This document shows, piece after piece, positions 1-11,396 of a stretch of 64,000 bases of DNA. The notes under the pieces were generated by a model. It did not search any database. It was not told where the DNA came from and saw only the letters and a list, made by a program, of their open reading frames with translations. The stretch is from assembly GCA_963575645.1 (NCBI GenBank), contig OY754469.1:18866001-18930000 (forward strand), written 5' to 3'. The stretch is from Xanthostigma xanthostigma (taxonomy: Eukaryota > Arthropoda > Insecta > Raphidioptera > Raphidiidae). Each line of letters opens with the position of its first letter. Position 1 is the first letter of the stretch. A program made the translations under genes and the position numbers.

Positions 1-1830
1 GCAAATCCGCCACTGGCCCCGCTGCAAGCTAGCAAGTTGGCAAGTTGGTATTTTTTACTAAATATTGTACATTTACTAATAAAATCTTAGCACTACTGAA
101 ATGGCGTAGGTCTGGCGTGTCTGGGATCTTGGTCTATAATGCATATAATATTATATAGTCGGTTTTTTAGTGTGAGGAACCAAATTAGGTTACTTTGGTT
201 ACCGCTTTGTTGTAATTGAGGATTTTTTTAAATTATGTGTTGTCTGTGACGTATGAAGAATGAGTGTTGAAAATGTAAATTTTTATAAATTGAATAGTAC
301 CATACACAATTTAATGTAATACCACCGACTAGGTAAATAATTTCAGACAATATTTTTATCGGCGGCATTTTCCTTCATTATTTTTTTGGAAAATTCGTTT
401 AAAAAATAATGTTTTATATCTCATTTCAATATAAAGTTCTTCTTTTTCTGTATTGTTTTTTTCCAAAAAATATTTTCGTTGGAATAGATACATCAAAATC
501 AAAAAATAGTTTTAACCAATAACGACAATTTAATTATCAAATTTCTCTCTTATATTAGTTCCGCACTAAAAAAACAAACTTATACCTACCAGTTACCACC
601 TAAATATCAGTATAATAGCCGTAAAAACTGAACAGTACATGTCATAGGTATTATTCGGAGAACCTTGACAACGAAACCACTGTTTTTGTTATTACGGTAA
701 ATAGAGCATTCTTTATTAATTGATTCCAAATGTTTCACTAGTAATTATAGTTCACTTTAAATCTTGCAAATGAATTAAATATAAATTTGTAAATTATAAG
801 AAACAGCCGGAAAATGTCAACTGAAAATAATAATGATTCGAAGGGCGTCCACTGTGACATTATGACGAAAAACGAACGTGAAACACATTATTTAAAATTC
901 AATCAAACTGTTATTTCCTTACATGGAACGGTGATAATAATAGACCAAATAAACTGTTTCAATTACCTTTTCAAAATTCCGCTTCAAAAGGTAATAATTA
1001 GTTTAAATAGGCGTGTTTTTCTCCGACTATTTGAAAAATTAAATGCACATAGATAGGTATATAACAAAGCAATTCTCTGTTCATTTATATGAATAATAGA
1101 AAAGTTTTCATTTGCAGCGCTGACAAGTTATGCATATAAAGACTTTTTAACAGACGAAACTTCTTCTAACATTAATTGATTTAAGTACGTTAGTAGAATA
1201 CAAAAATAGAATGTATGGAAAACAATACTGTTGTCTACGACTATTTTTATTTGTAGTTTATTGACATTAAAATATTGATGATAAGGGATCTATAATCCTA
1301 TTAGGTAATTGTCATAGTAAAGGCCATCAATATAAACGACCCTCTGTGAAGAACGTCTTTCTCTAAGTAACATTCGTACTCATATCATCGGCAGCTATTC
1401 AGGCGAAGTACCCCTTCACCTTTCTTTTAAATCGTTTCCCATAAAAAAGTATTTCTTATAGGTACCTACATCTAATAAATATAATAAATAAATTTTGTAA
1501 TTAATTCAAATTCAAGTAAAGTAGCAATAAGGTCAATGTAAACCGCGCAATTAGATGTGATTTTATCATAAAATTACATTAATTCAAAACAGAGAAAACG
1601 CAGCACGCATAAAGTGTCGATACAATTGATACACGTACTACAATGAAGAGTTTTGCCAACCGTATGTGAAACATGCACTTGTACCGTTCGTCGCTATGAC
1701 AACCATGACGTCAGTAGCGTCAGCCAAGGATTTAGTTGAATTTCGAGTGTGCATAGCTAGACGGTCACATGTTGAAGGCATTTACCCATACGGTGCTCGA
1801 CTGAAAGCTGATTTCTTGCTTTAGTTATAC
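1..1830. other. AT-rich stretch, no gene recognised
   Basis: I see no conserved protein, RNA gene or bounded repeat here. One 80-codon frame starts at 814 in a tolerable start context and meets a GTAATA donor-like site near 990. The acceptor-like TTTGCAG near 1117 would put a stop in the first codons of the joined frame, so I do not call an exon. Confidence 0.6.
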
Positions 1831-2060
1831 CCACGAAGTCTGTAACCAGGAGACCTAACTTCTTATATGCTTGATGTATTTCGAGACGGGTCGCTTTCTG
1901 GCACACGCGAGATGCCGCTGTTATCACTCCTGGAAAAACTTCAGTTCTGTCCACCTGTTTTCGCCATTTATATCAAAGATGTTCTTCACAGACACTACAC
2001 ACATGTAAGCCATTAACTTGTGTGCGTTACCCAGTAGCTGACGCCACATTGGTTCATGCG

Positions 2061-2835
2061 TAGAGAATACAATCCCGAGCATGTTTTTCAATCCCGGGAT
2101 TACGGGATTATAGATTCGTAATTCCGGGATCCCGGGGCTATCCCGGGATTAGACTATGTAGTTTCTAATTGAGCTGAAATGAAAAAAAAAACTTGAATAA
2201 TTACTTAAAAAATGTTTTTAATATATCGTTGCACAACACAAATCACAATATAGTAAGAAAAGAAAATAGACAAAACCAAAAAAAAACTTTACTTTTGCAA
2301 GAAATCAAAAAGACAACACAAAAAAACTATTTAGTATTTCGAAAATACAATCGCAGAAATATCAAAGCATCCAATGTTTGACTTACAAGCCTGCTTCGTA
2401 GTTTATTGCCAACATAAGCAGCAGCAGTTGAAAACGCTCGCTCAGGTTCTACCCTGGTTGGAGGAATAGACAATAGAACTTATATGCTGTTTCTAAGTGA
2501 TATCCACGAACTCCTCATTTTTCGAACAGGCTTATTTCACCTCTAATGCTATTTGTCATTCCCGATTCATTTTGTATGTACTTCAGGATCTAGAGATTCA
2601 TATTCTTACATATCGTACCGTGTATTTAAGGATTGTTTTTGTCGTTATGTAATAAATAATATTAATATAATCTAGGCAAGGTAATTGTAAAGGCACAACG
2701 GCTTACGGAATGCAAGCTAGATCTGTTTGTGGCAATCCCGAAAATCCCGGGATTTGCCAAGTACGATCCCGGGATTTTCGGGACCAGAAAACGGCCGGGA
2801 TTCCGAGATTCGGGATCCCGGGATTGTATTCTCTA
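2061..2835. mobile_element. hAT element, internally deleted, inserted in Fam-C copy 1
   Basis: The perfect terminal inverted repeat is TAGAGAATACAATCCCG, and the exact 8-bp direct repeats TTCATGCG flank it at 2053-2060 and 2836-2843. Both features are typical of hAT transposons. Subterminal regions carry many copies of the motif AATCCCGGGAT in both orientations, which are likely transposase-binding repeats. The minus strand keeps the last part of a transposase (2327-2470). At 775 bp it is far too short to be autonomous. Confidence 0.9.
2327..2470 (-). pseudogene. hAT transposase C-terminal (dimerisation) remnant
   Basis: Read on the minus strand, this frame encodes about 47 residues with the hAT C-terminal dimerisation signature: IPPTRVEPERAFS, then AYVGNKLRSRL, then QTLDALIFLR, and a stop. 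The family consensus runs PPTSVESERVFSAAG, then a KIRSRL-like block, then TLDxLCFLR. The frame is interrupted just upstream by a stop, and the catalytic DDE portion is absent, so this is a relic inside the deleted element at 2061-2835. The start given is simply the first clearly homologous codon. Confidence 0.75.
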
Positions 2836-2905
2836 TTCATGCGACATTATCGGTCCACCGCCCTGCTCGAGCTGGGTCTCTTGGTTACAGACTTCATGAT
2901 TATCC

Positions 2906-4027
2906 CTATGAAATATCAACAATGAATCCGATCAACGACATCGTATATAATTTTATCTCAATGGAAAGATGACGATAACAAAAATTTAAACTAATACAAA
3001 ATTAATAATTTCCTGATTTTTCTGATTTACATGTGGCTAATTTTAAGAACCAATCTTTTCCTAATACTTCACCAACCTTGAGACCCACAATTCGCCACTG
3101 ACAAGCAGTATTGATCATCTGAACCTCAGCCGATTAATAAAATAAATGGAACCTTCAAACTCCGAGGATTACATTCAGTTTTAAAAGGGAATGCGTCGGA
3201 TATCATACAGATCGAAATGGAAGGTGACAACTGAATGTACCCATATCTATCTTAATTAAATTAGTTGTTAATTTCCTTTGAGTCAAGAGTCCCACGAAAC
3301 TTGGTTATAAATAATGTTAAAAATGCCATCTTGTTGACACGACGTGGCTGTAGATTATATTGTAGAGAACAATTTGAAAGCCCACTGTGTTGACAATTTG
3401 AGAATGAGGTAGGCGTGTGTGTGTGTCGGCATAGAATAAAGTGCGTGTTTGTGTCGACGACTAAGGAGTGTGAGGTTATGAGAATGAGGTGTGCGTCTGT
3501 ATGGGTATACTAAACGAATGCCAAGGAATGAAACCGGGAACATGGACTGGGAATATTACTTTGCTCTACAATTCTACACAATATAAACACTACTAAAGTC
3601 CATTCATTATTATAGTTCAGAACTCAATTTTTCAATGTTCGGCATTTTTAATCTATATAATATGTATTTCATATGGATCTCACTTAATTTGTGGTACCCT
3701 CATAACTCCTATTTTACGCAAATGTTGAAACATTTCCAGCTACCCAAGAAGTGGTCTCAAGTAGGTCTGATCTTGGTCCGCCATTTTACTTCAAGATGGC
3801 GGCTATTCATAATTTCTGTTTTAGGCACCGTAAAACAATTAAACGGGTACGAATTGCTTACTTACCTTTGTGCGTTTTTAGAATGATTGCAACTCGGAAA
3901 ATGTCAAAAATAACAATTGTAATTAAAGTAGAATGATGAAATAAATATAATTTTAAAAATATTAGAAGCCATCGTAAGACGGCTGACAGATGTGAAACAT
4001 AAATTTAAGCGAAATTCTAGAATCTTA
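2906..4027. other. No gene; GT-rich patch
   Basis: Nothing here is recognisable as a gene. A GT-rich patch at about 3400-3510 contains two related GAGAATGAGGT-starting blocks. A CAAGATGGCGGC site near 3792 resembles a YY1/Pho-type binding motif, but alone it has no weight. Confidence 0.5.
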
Positions 4028-4081
4028 ATTTCGCCCTGTAACTGAAATTCGGCCTGTAACTAAATTTCACCCTGTAATGTA
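4028..4081 (+). repeat. Three tandem copies of an 18-bp unit
   Basis: Three consecutive 18-bp units share the pattern AATTTCRCCCTGTAAYTRA, with substitutions between them. It is a short minisatellite with no coding context. Confidence 0.75.
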
Positions 4082-4117
4082 ACTTACCAATATATAACAA
4101 GGGACAGTATTTATTAT

Positions 4118-4545
4118 TTAAGAGTATTCGTCCCTGCAAATACCCCCTGCACCCTTCATCTCAAATTTTTTCCCCTCGCCTAAAAACGGTTCGCGCTCTC
4201 CCGACGCTATTTTTAAAGCTAGAAGGTTCTGGTAAACGCCAAATAAAAGACAAAGAATCAGACTACAGATCCTTCAGGCGAATTTTTTGAAAAACAGTTT
4301 CGCCTACGTGTGAAATATTACGTAACTTATTATTTTTTTCAAAAGGTTGTAAGTTTTTTCAGGAATTTTTTTTCAAAAAATTCGCCTGAAGGATCTGTAG
4401 TCTGATTCTTTGTCTTTCATTTGGCGTTTACCAGAACCCTCTAGCTTTAAAAATAGCGTCGGGAGAGCGCGAACCGTTTTTAGGCGAGGGGAAAAGATTT
4501 GAGATGAAGGGTGCAGGGGGTATTTGCAGGGACGAATACTCTTAA
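4118..4545. repeat. Foldback element flanked by TTAA
   Basis: Two arms of about 160 bp (4122-4280 and 4377-4541) are near-perfect inverted copies around a loop of roughly 95 bp. Each outer end is bounded by TTAA, at 4118-4121 and 4542-4545, and the arms then begin GAGTATTCGTCCCTGC. A TTAA duplication is the hallmark of piggyBac- and Kolobok-type elements. The ends do not match a piggyBac terminus that I can recall, so the class remains open. Confidence 0.7.
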
Positions 4546-4634
4546 TGATCAAAATATTAGAAGTTATAATTCTTTGGCGTCATTAAAAACTAATTTTTAA
4601 TGTGCATGCAAATAATTTATTGAATTAAAATATT

Positions 4635-5150
4635 AAAAAACTCGGGTCGCAGTGCGAAACCCTGCCGACAATATAGTGTATTTGCTTTTATAAGCAGTGT
4701 GGCTCTATTGTATGAACTTAACTTTGTTTTTGGACAAAATAAAAAAAATTACCCTCTAATACACCCCTTAAAACAACATTTTTTTACTTAATTTCAATAC
4801 TACATACCAATTCAACATCTGTACCAAATTATATACACCCTTCAGTATGTAAATCCATATCAGTAAACTTGCGTTTTCATAAAACTTGTAAGTCCGGTCC
4901 TGTCGGGCCGATTTTATTTAAATTTTAGCAGCACATTTCAATAATTACTAAAGGGTTAAATTTCAAATTTGAAGTGATTCTGAGAGTTTTTTCCGTATTT
5001 TTGGGCCCAAAAACATTTTTCAACCCCTAAATACCCCCCTTAAAATGGCCCGATCGGGCCCATTTTAAATAGGCTTCTTGCGATGATGGATTCCAACATG
5101 TGGACCAAATTTCGTTTAAATCGATTAAGTCTGTCGAGAGTTATCGTGGT

Positions 5151-5242
<92 letters not shown>

Positions 5243-5375
5243 TATATAAACATTTCCAAAAATGGTGCCAAACTTCTTAGAAACTTATGAAACGTCGAGA
5301 AATTTTGGTCCGACCCCTAGGTCCCGCCATCCGACCGACGCCAATAGTGTAAGTGCCTTATGGCAAATACACTAA
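4635..5375 (+). repeat. Interspersed repeat Rep-A, copy 1
   Basis: This shares most of its length with 42201-42857 (inverted), a broken copy at 9477-10570, and a fragment at 39845-39945. Marks of the family are the end CTGCCGACAATATAGTGTAT, a GGGCCC-rich middle, and the other end GCCTTATGGCAAATACACT. AGTGTATTTGC near one end and GCAAATACACT at the other are inverted repeats. No reading frame is conserved between copies. Confidence 0.75.
5154..5246 (+). repeat. (TA)n microsatellite inside Rep-A
   Basis: A run of TA dinucleotides with a few interruptions. The Rep-A copy at 42201 keeps only a short TATATATATG at the matching place, so the tract has expanded in this copy. Confidence 0.95.
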
Positions 5376-5519
5376 AAAACTGGAGTAAGATTAGCATAAA
5401 TACAGCTATTAGACGCTACGCACATGCCGACATGGTCTCTACCGTACTGTCTTCCTCAATCAGTGAACCGAATAACAACTGCAACCGATATATGGCGAAG
5501 TTTGCTAGTGTAAACGCCA

Positions 5520-5969
5520 CTGCACAGGAGGCTAGAAACGCTGCTAGATTCCTTGCTGGATTTGCCTACTAGTTTTCTAGCGCTAGTTTTCTTGATTGCT
5601 ATAAAGTGCTCGCTTCACACGACACTATTTTTCAAGCTTGTTTTATGGATAGATCTGGTGCGCGCGCAGTGACAGTTCGAATATAAACACAGAGCAAAAC
5701 GTGTCTGTTGTCTGACTCTGAGCAGAATGAAGCCATGTTGCATGTTGGTTTGTGGGCGTTTGTTCAAGTGCCCACTTGACAAGATACTGCTTCCTGATTG
5801 GTTCTTGCTCATATCAAGCAGCGGGCCTAGCAGGGAAAATAGCCCCTGTTCTAATTTTAAAACCTATCTTGTGAGCTGGCAGGCCAGCCCGCAGTGACGT
5901 CATTTCCAGCTTCGTACTCAGCCTACCGGCTAGCAGAACTCCTAGAAGCGTTTCTAGCCTCGTGTGCAG
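5520..5969. mobile_element. Fam-G TIR element, copy 1
   Basis: Inverted ends of about 29 bp contain GAGGCTAGAAACGC on the left and its complement at 5943-5969. Homologous sequence in reverse orientation flanks the hAT element at 41813-43045: the shared blocks include GGAAATGACGTCACT and CGTGTRAAGCGARCAC. It has no coding capacity. The target duplication is not clear. Confidence 0.6.
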
Positions 5970-6085
5970 CAGCCTTAAGTCAAAAGACTCTACGTCTATT
6001 CTGTTGGTAACCTTTTTCTGCGAGTAACTTCATCGTGTTAATTTTGATGTTATAGTGTGCGCGCGCATCGTAAAAATTACTCTCA

Positions 6086-6380
6086 TTTTACCATTCCAAC
6101 TGATAAATGTAGAATGTTACTAATTTAGGTCAAAACTCACTTTTCTAAATTTTACAATATTAATTCGTTTTGAAGTCTCCGAATCCAAACAACACATTTT
6201 TGAAAAATGCGTCTGTTCATCTGTTAGTTTGTCTGTGAACATGATACTGGTCAAACGGATTCAAACCAAATTTTGGGAGGATGTTTGATGTGCAAATATG
6301 AAGAGCTCCATTGTTTTTGGGTAAAATCGGCACATATGCAAAAGAGATATATGCTATAACGTGGTTTTGACGTGATAACG
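6086..6380 (+). repeat. Repeat Rep-B, partial copy (left half)
   Basis: It begins with TTACCATTCCAAC and contains the family core GTCAAACGGATT, then ACCAAATTTTGGGAGGATGT. It matches 62251-62560 (same strand) and 35420-35880 (inverted). A related core also lies inside the palindromic elements at 22398 and 46672. The second half of Rep-B, seen near 35020 and 62680, is missing here. Confidence 0.7.
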
Positions 6381-6439
6381 TCTTATAAATTGATGAATCA
6401 CCAATCTTATAAATTGATAAAACACCGGCTGCATGCACG

Positions 6440-7816
6440 AAAAAGTGTAACGTTCGTAACGCGTAACGTTCCGCCTGACCCTGTGCGTGCTTTTTGCTAA
6501 TTTCTCGCTCAATTTAAATCAGATCGGTTTGAAACCAGTCTTAAACGAAAGAGGAGAACATTTTACAAAGATTTCGTATAACAGAATTTGCCTAAACAGT
6601 TTTTTTATACAAATTTATATAGAAAAATAGCTGTATAAATGCAATGTTGTCTAATGCATGGCGCGACGCGGTCGGTCGTCTTTGTTTGCCGTACATGGAA
6701 ATTAGAAAATAACGTATGTCTTGTCTTAACATGAAAACGGCTGCATTTCTAATGTTTAATTCAATTTTTTGACATTAGTATTTTGTGAAATGCAACGCCT
6801 TCTAAGTTAAGTATTGGAATAACTAATTATTATTAGAACATAATACTTTGACAGTTGCAAACGTCACTTTTGACATTTCTTATCATTCCGACACCAAGGA
6901 TAAGCGGATTGAAACCAAATTTTGGGAGGTTTAGGTTATGTATTACGGAATACGTTATCACGTAAAACTATCGTCCGTAAACCGACTTTACAGACAACCA
7001 ATTTTTTTATATAATAATTATATACTTCAGATAACGGTTTATTGCCAAAAGAAGTATGACTTCAAAAATTAAGAAAACGTCTAAATTAATTTTCGAAAAC
7101 AGGGATGCGAAAAATTTAAGAAAATAGAATGGCTTCTATATAGAAACTAAAACATGTGAATGTTGATTCTAGTCATACGGCGAATAAAGTATGCATACCA
7201 AACATATAATGTGTATATGTACATATGTTTTACCTATACACATAGAAATGTGCACAATACATTCGTACATATAGCGTAGGAACTACTTTAGTGTAAGACT
7301 CCCTAAGATCACATGTCTATTTAACCGTGATAGAGTTTCTCTTCATCTAAATGTAAAGACCGACCTACCTTGTTATCCAAATATTAGTTTTCAGCTTTGT
7401 AAAGTCGTGTAGCTTTAACAGTACGAATTTCTGTTGTCTAACTGATCATTTACTATATTGTTTTCAAAGGTTTCATTATATCTTTGCAAATATATAGGGT
7501 TACGCAATACACAGTCTATGTTATGTATACTATAACGGTTTTTTCTCAATTTTAATAATTTTAAAAAGTTAAAAAAAATATGTTCATTACCGCATATTAT
7601 AAGACAGTAGCGACAACGTTAAATTGCACAAAAACTTTTATTTCGATAGTTTGTTAGACAACCATACATAATATAATATATACGTTTGAGTGAGTAACTA
7701 GCATGGAATACTTATATCATGACAGCGTTTCATTTGAATAGTGATTAAATCTTTCAGTTTTATTGGTTAGTTGTCAAAAGTAAGCGATATATACAGTAAA
7801 AATGTTTATAAACTAA
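6440..7816. other. AT-rich stretch, no gene
   Basis: Only a short Rep-B-core-like piece (about 6900-6930) is recognisable. I see nothing else. Confidence 0.5.
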
Positions 7817-8165
7817 TTGAAAACTTTTGCCAGTGACGCTGAATGAAAACAAATTTCGGACAAAAGTTGTACAGTTTAAAGGAGGACATCCGATGGTAGA
7901 CCTTGGATGGAGGGTTGAAGATCATTAAGGTCGACTTTGTTTTTTTTTTTGTTTTTTTTATATGGTCAATCGATTGTACGTAAAAAACATTAATCTTTTG
8001 TCTGAAACAAAGTTGATGTCTAATAACCCTCCATCTAAGATCAAAAGTATCAGTAGCATCGGATGTCCTGCTTTAAACTGTACAACTTTTGTCCGAAACT
8101 TTTTTCATTCAACGTCACTGGCAAAAGTTATTCAGGGTGATCAATTAAAATGGGACACCTGTATA
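7817..8165. repeat. Palindromic element related to Pal-D, decayed
   Basis: The arms ACTTTTGCCAGTGACGCTGA (left) and the complement at about 8110-8135 fold on each other. They match the arms of the 733-bp elements at 22398 and 46672. The right end reads TGGGACACCTGTATA, as in mariner-type termini. The left terminal block is missing. It directly precedes a mariner transposase relic. Confidence 0.65.
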
Positions 8166-8284
8166 CTCCGTGAGTGCGCTGTTGTCAAACGTGAATACGC
8201 ATTTTATTATAAAGTAGCGTGTTCGTTTGATTCTTATTTTTCTTGTGATTTTCATCGCTGACAATTAATAGATAAAATTTTGAG

Positions 8285-8728
8285 CAGGCCTTATACATCA
8301 GAGCAGCGTATTCGTCGAACTATCGATAGGCAACATTTTCTCTTCTCGATCCAACTGGTTCAAGAACTAAAGCCACTTGACCATAATAAGCGTCGCTTGT
8401 TTGCTGATTGGTCCCTATAACAGCTTGAAGTTGATCCACTTTTTTCTCGAAAAATTGTGTTTAGTGATGAACTTCATTTCTGGTTGAATGGCTACGTAAA
8501 CAAGCAAAATTGCCGTATATGGATTATTTTCTTTGGGGTTATGTGCAGTCGTTGGCTTATGCTGATAAACCAGAAACAATAGACGGTTTGGGAGCCAACA
8601 TAACCCGTGTTATTGATGAAATAAGACCTGAATTATTCGAAAAAACGGTCCAAAATTGGTCTGATCGAATGCGGTTCCTTAAAGCTAGTCGTGGTGGCCA
8701 TATGTCGGAAATTCTTTTTAAAACTTAA
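8285..8728 (+). pseudogene. Tc1/mariner transposase remnant
   Basis: The first part reads as a mariner-type transposase: after an in-frame stop near 8419 comes FSRKIVFSDELHFWLNGYV, then NKQNCRIW. This is the first catalytic Asp block of the DDE/D domain. The frame then shifts and jumps straight to the C-terminal block YMDYFLWGYV, followed by YADKPETIDGL, and the end RGGHMSEILFKT with a stop at 8726-8728. The stretch between, which holds the second catalytic Asp, is deleted, and the N-terminal DNA-binding domain is also lost. It cannot be functional. The match is to the insect mariner family whose C-terminus reads TPLDYFLWGYVK. Confidence 0.85.
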
Positions 8729-9476
8729 ATGTCATTTTACCTTTCGAATAAAAAAAATTGGCTTCAATCTTAATTTAATTAAATGTTCTAAACTATCACT
8801 CTTAAAAAAACACCCGATATTTACTGAAAATATATTAAGAAATACGTTGACGAAATTTCATTCATTTTTCGGTGATTTGTATACATCCTTAACTTTAAAA
8901 TGTTAAAAAGATCTCCGTCAAAAGTCTCTATAATCTGACATACCGTTGATTCGTGAGGTCAATCTAGCCTCTAACTTTCTACTAACATACGAAATCTACT
9001 GGTACAAAACATAATTGTTTTAAAAGAATTGTGTCTAATGTTTTTTTTTTTTAATTTTATTTTTAGGGGAATGTATTTTGCGAAGGTTTTGTACACCGAA
9101 AATATTTTTGTATGGTGTTACCGGTTTTTTTTATTATAAACTCTTAGCTTTTAGGTTCAGCTAGGAATATTTCGACCTTAGTAAATGGAAGCATCCGGAA
9201 TCATTTTCAGCTAGCAACACACCACTGAATAAATGTAAATTTGTATACGCATTTATCATATTTATAGTCCACGACGGCATACATAATAAAACAGAATAAA
9301 TTTGTTATAGTAAACTATTCTTTACAAAATATTATTGTTGTATTAAATAATACCTAACATCGTTGTACATATTTCATACAAATAAATGCATACTTAATAT
9401 CAGCAGCGTAAATAAAAGTATACAACGTGACACGCGAAATTTCCCACACGTTTAATTTTTTTTTTACTCTTGGTTC
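8729..9476. other. No gene recognised
   Basis: AT-rich sequence with no conserved frame or bounded repeat that I can identify. Confidence 0.5.
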
Positions 9477-10570
9477 ACAAGCTGGAAACTAGTAACTTTG
9501 TGGAGTTGGGTAAATAAAACATGAGTATCTAGGAGCTATTAGAGTTGAAAAAATGTTTTGGGCCCGAAAACACCGAAAAAATTATCAGAATCGTTTAAGA
9601 TTTTCAGTTTAACGACGCACCGTTTTTTACCCGACTGCGACGAAGCCAAAGGAAGGGTTATGAGTTTAGCAATCTATGTGTGTTTTTATTTATGGATGTT
9701 CCACCGTAGCGCCTAAACTATTCATCCGGTTTGATAAATAAGGTGTCAATCGATTCGTTATTGTGGCCCGTGTAACATAGGCTAAAATTATTTTTGAATT
9801 TTGAAAACAAATAAAAAATAAGTTTAAAAACTAAAACCCGACTACTGAAAAGTATGAAACAAGAAAATATTCTCATCTGTTAATAGCCGTGGTCGTATGC
9901 CACCTACCCTAACAAAACATTACATTTTAACAGTACTAGTAAGCGATCATAAGCTCTAGGGCAAAGTGCATAACGCTATACATCTAGAGGGGCCTCATAT
10001 AAATATGAGATGGTACGACCACGGCTATACTCAGATGAGAATATTTTCTTGTTTCATACTTTTTAGTAGTCGGGTTTTAGTTTTTGAACTTATTTATTGA
10101 GATATAAGTTAAAAACCCTCCCTCCGACTCACCTCATAAACGTCAGGACTTTTAGTATTTTCACTTCCTAAGCACCCTAACCAAGTTTCTGAAGGAACCG
10201 CTTAGGTCCCTGCTCAGGCAATCTACATTTCCGTTTTGGGCCATCCGTTGACTGGACTGTTAGTAAAGGTTTAAATTTTACTAAAATCAGCCCGACAGAA
10301 CCAGACTTACACATTTTATGAAAACACTAGTTTAGTTTGCGGATATGAATTTATTTACTAAAGGGAGTATTTAATTTGGTGCAGATGTTGGATTGACAAT
10401 AATATTGCAATTAAGAAAAAAAAATATCCTAAGGGGTGTATTAAAGGGTTACATTTTTTATTTTGACCAAAAACAAACTCAAGTTCACATAATACTGTCT
10501 ACAATAGCAAATACATTATATTGTCGGCAGGGTTTAGCACTGCGATCAGAGTTTTTCTTATTATTTATTA
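9477..10570 (-). repeat. Rep-A copy 3, split by an inserted sequence
   Basis: The part at about 9520-9610 (TTTTGGGCCCGAAAACACCG) and the part at about 10265-10560 (AGCCCGACAG ... TTGTCGGCAGGG) match successive parts of the inverted Rep-A copy at 42201-42857. About 650 bp between them is foreign. The inserted part starts near ACCCGACTGCGACGAAGCC, a block I associate with other widespread insect repeats. Confidence 0.65.
9820..10091. repeat. Inverted repeat inside the Rep-A insertion
   Basis: Two arms of about 90 bp, starting AAGTTTAAAAACTAAAACCC and closing with its complement, surround an unrelated middle. It looks like a small foldback or MITE within the sequence that splits Rep-A copy 3. 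Confidence 0.75.
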
Positions 10571-10572
10571 CT

Positions 10573-10642
10573 AACACAATATAAACAGATAATAAACCGT
10601 AAATTAAAAAAATTGCGGTTTATTATCTGTTTGTATTGTGTT
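10573..10642. repeat. 27-bp stem hairpin
   Basis: The arms at 10573-10599 and 10616-10642 pair over 27 bp with one mismatch, with a 16-nt loop. The left arm begins AACACAATATAAACAG. Confidence 0.85.
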
Positions 10643-10744
10643 ATTAAAAAAATTGCTATGTATATTTTTTTGTATACTATGTACTTGTGGGTGTTAGTGA
10701 CAAAAAAAATGCACTTTCGAAATATTCTTTTTTTACAAATAGTC

Positions 10745-11160
10745 ACTATAAATATCTAAATATATAAAAGGATACCGTGACTAATTGACTGACTGACTGA
10801 TCTATCAACGCACAGCTCAAACCACTGAACGGATTGGGCTGAGATTTGGCACACAGATAGATATTATAACGTAGGCATCCGCTAAGAACGGATTTTTGAA
10901 AATTCAACTCCTAAAAGGATGTAACGAGGGTTCAAAATTTGCATAGAGAAATCATATAAGACAATCAATTCGAAAAAACGCAGGATTACTCCCGTCAACA
11001 AATAAATAAACACGTGTTTCATGCTTTTTCAAAAACAACCCCTTCAGAGGGTGATAAGTGGGAGGTCTACGTCGAGAAAGAAGTTAAACTTCAAATAATG
11101 GGAATGCATCCGTGTTTCGTCTCAATCGCGTGCAAGGCCGCGGTTAACGGCTAGTATTTA
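10745..11160 (+). repeat. Common insect repeat with 'GACTGACTGATCTATCAACG' start
   Basis: The run CTGACTGACTGATCTATCAA, then CAGCTCAAACCACTGAACGG and GAGATTTGGCACACAG, closely resembles a dispersed repeat I know from many insect genomes. It ends near a GGCCGCGGTTAACGGCTAGT-like block that corresponds to the usual terminal motif of that repeat. The transposon class is uncertain. Confidence 0.5.
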
Positions 11161-11396
11161 TATACCTGTTGGCCAAGTCACTATGTTCGTTCACTGCTTA
11201 CCTTTGTCACTTGAATAAGAAAGAAATATTCAAATCGGCTCAGAAGTTTAAACTTAATTAATGAATTAAACCTAGCAGTTTGTTTTTATACCTATATAAA
11301 TTAGTATAGTGACACATTAATTTAGAAAACAGCTTGAAAAAAATAATTCAGTGAAATGTGAGAATCACTTACTATTGAAACTATTGGAATAAATAC

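Larger units (their letters stand above)
1831..2899. mobile_element. Fam-C TIR element, copy 1, interrupted by a hAT element
   Basis: The terminal inverted repeats begin CCACGAAGTCTGTAACCAGG on the left and match, with a few changes, the inverted end at about 2875-2899. A second, uninterrupted copy lies at 50694-50932 in the opposite orientation and matches the left part of this one throughout. The flanks read TTATAC and TTATCC, a 6-bp target duplication with one mismatch. Without the inner insertion (2061-2835) the element would be about 290 bp. No coding capacity is visible, so it is non-autonomous. The superfamily is not settled, because a 6-bp duplication is uncommon among cut-and-paste elements. 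Confidence 0.75.

Noticed and set aside
814..1056. 80-codon frame with a plausible first-exon donor site
   Set aside because: No family resemblance, and the only nearby acceptor-like site gives an immediate stop.
2193..2381. Plus-strand frame in the hAT element
   Set aside because: It overlaps the true transposase remnant on the other strand.
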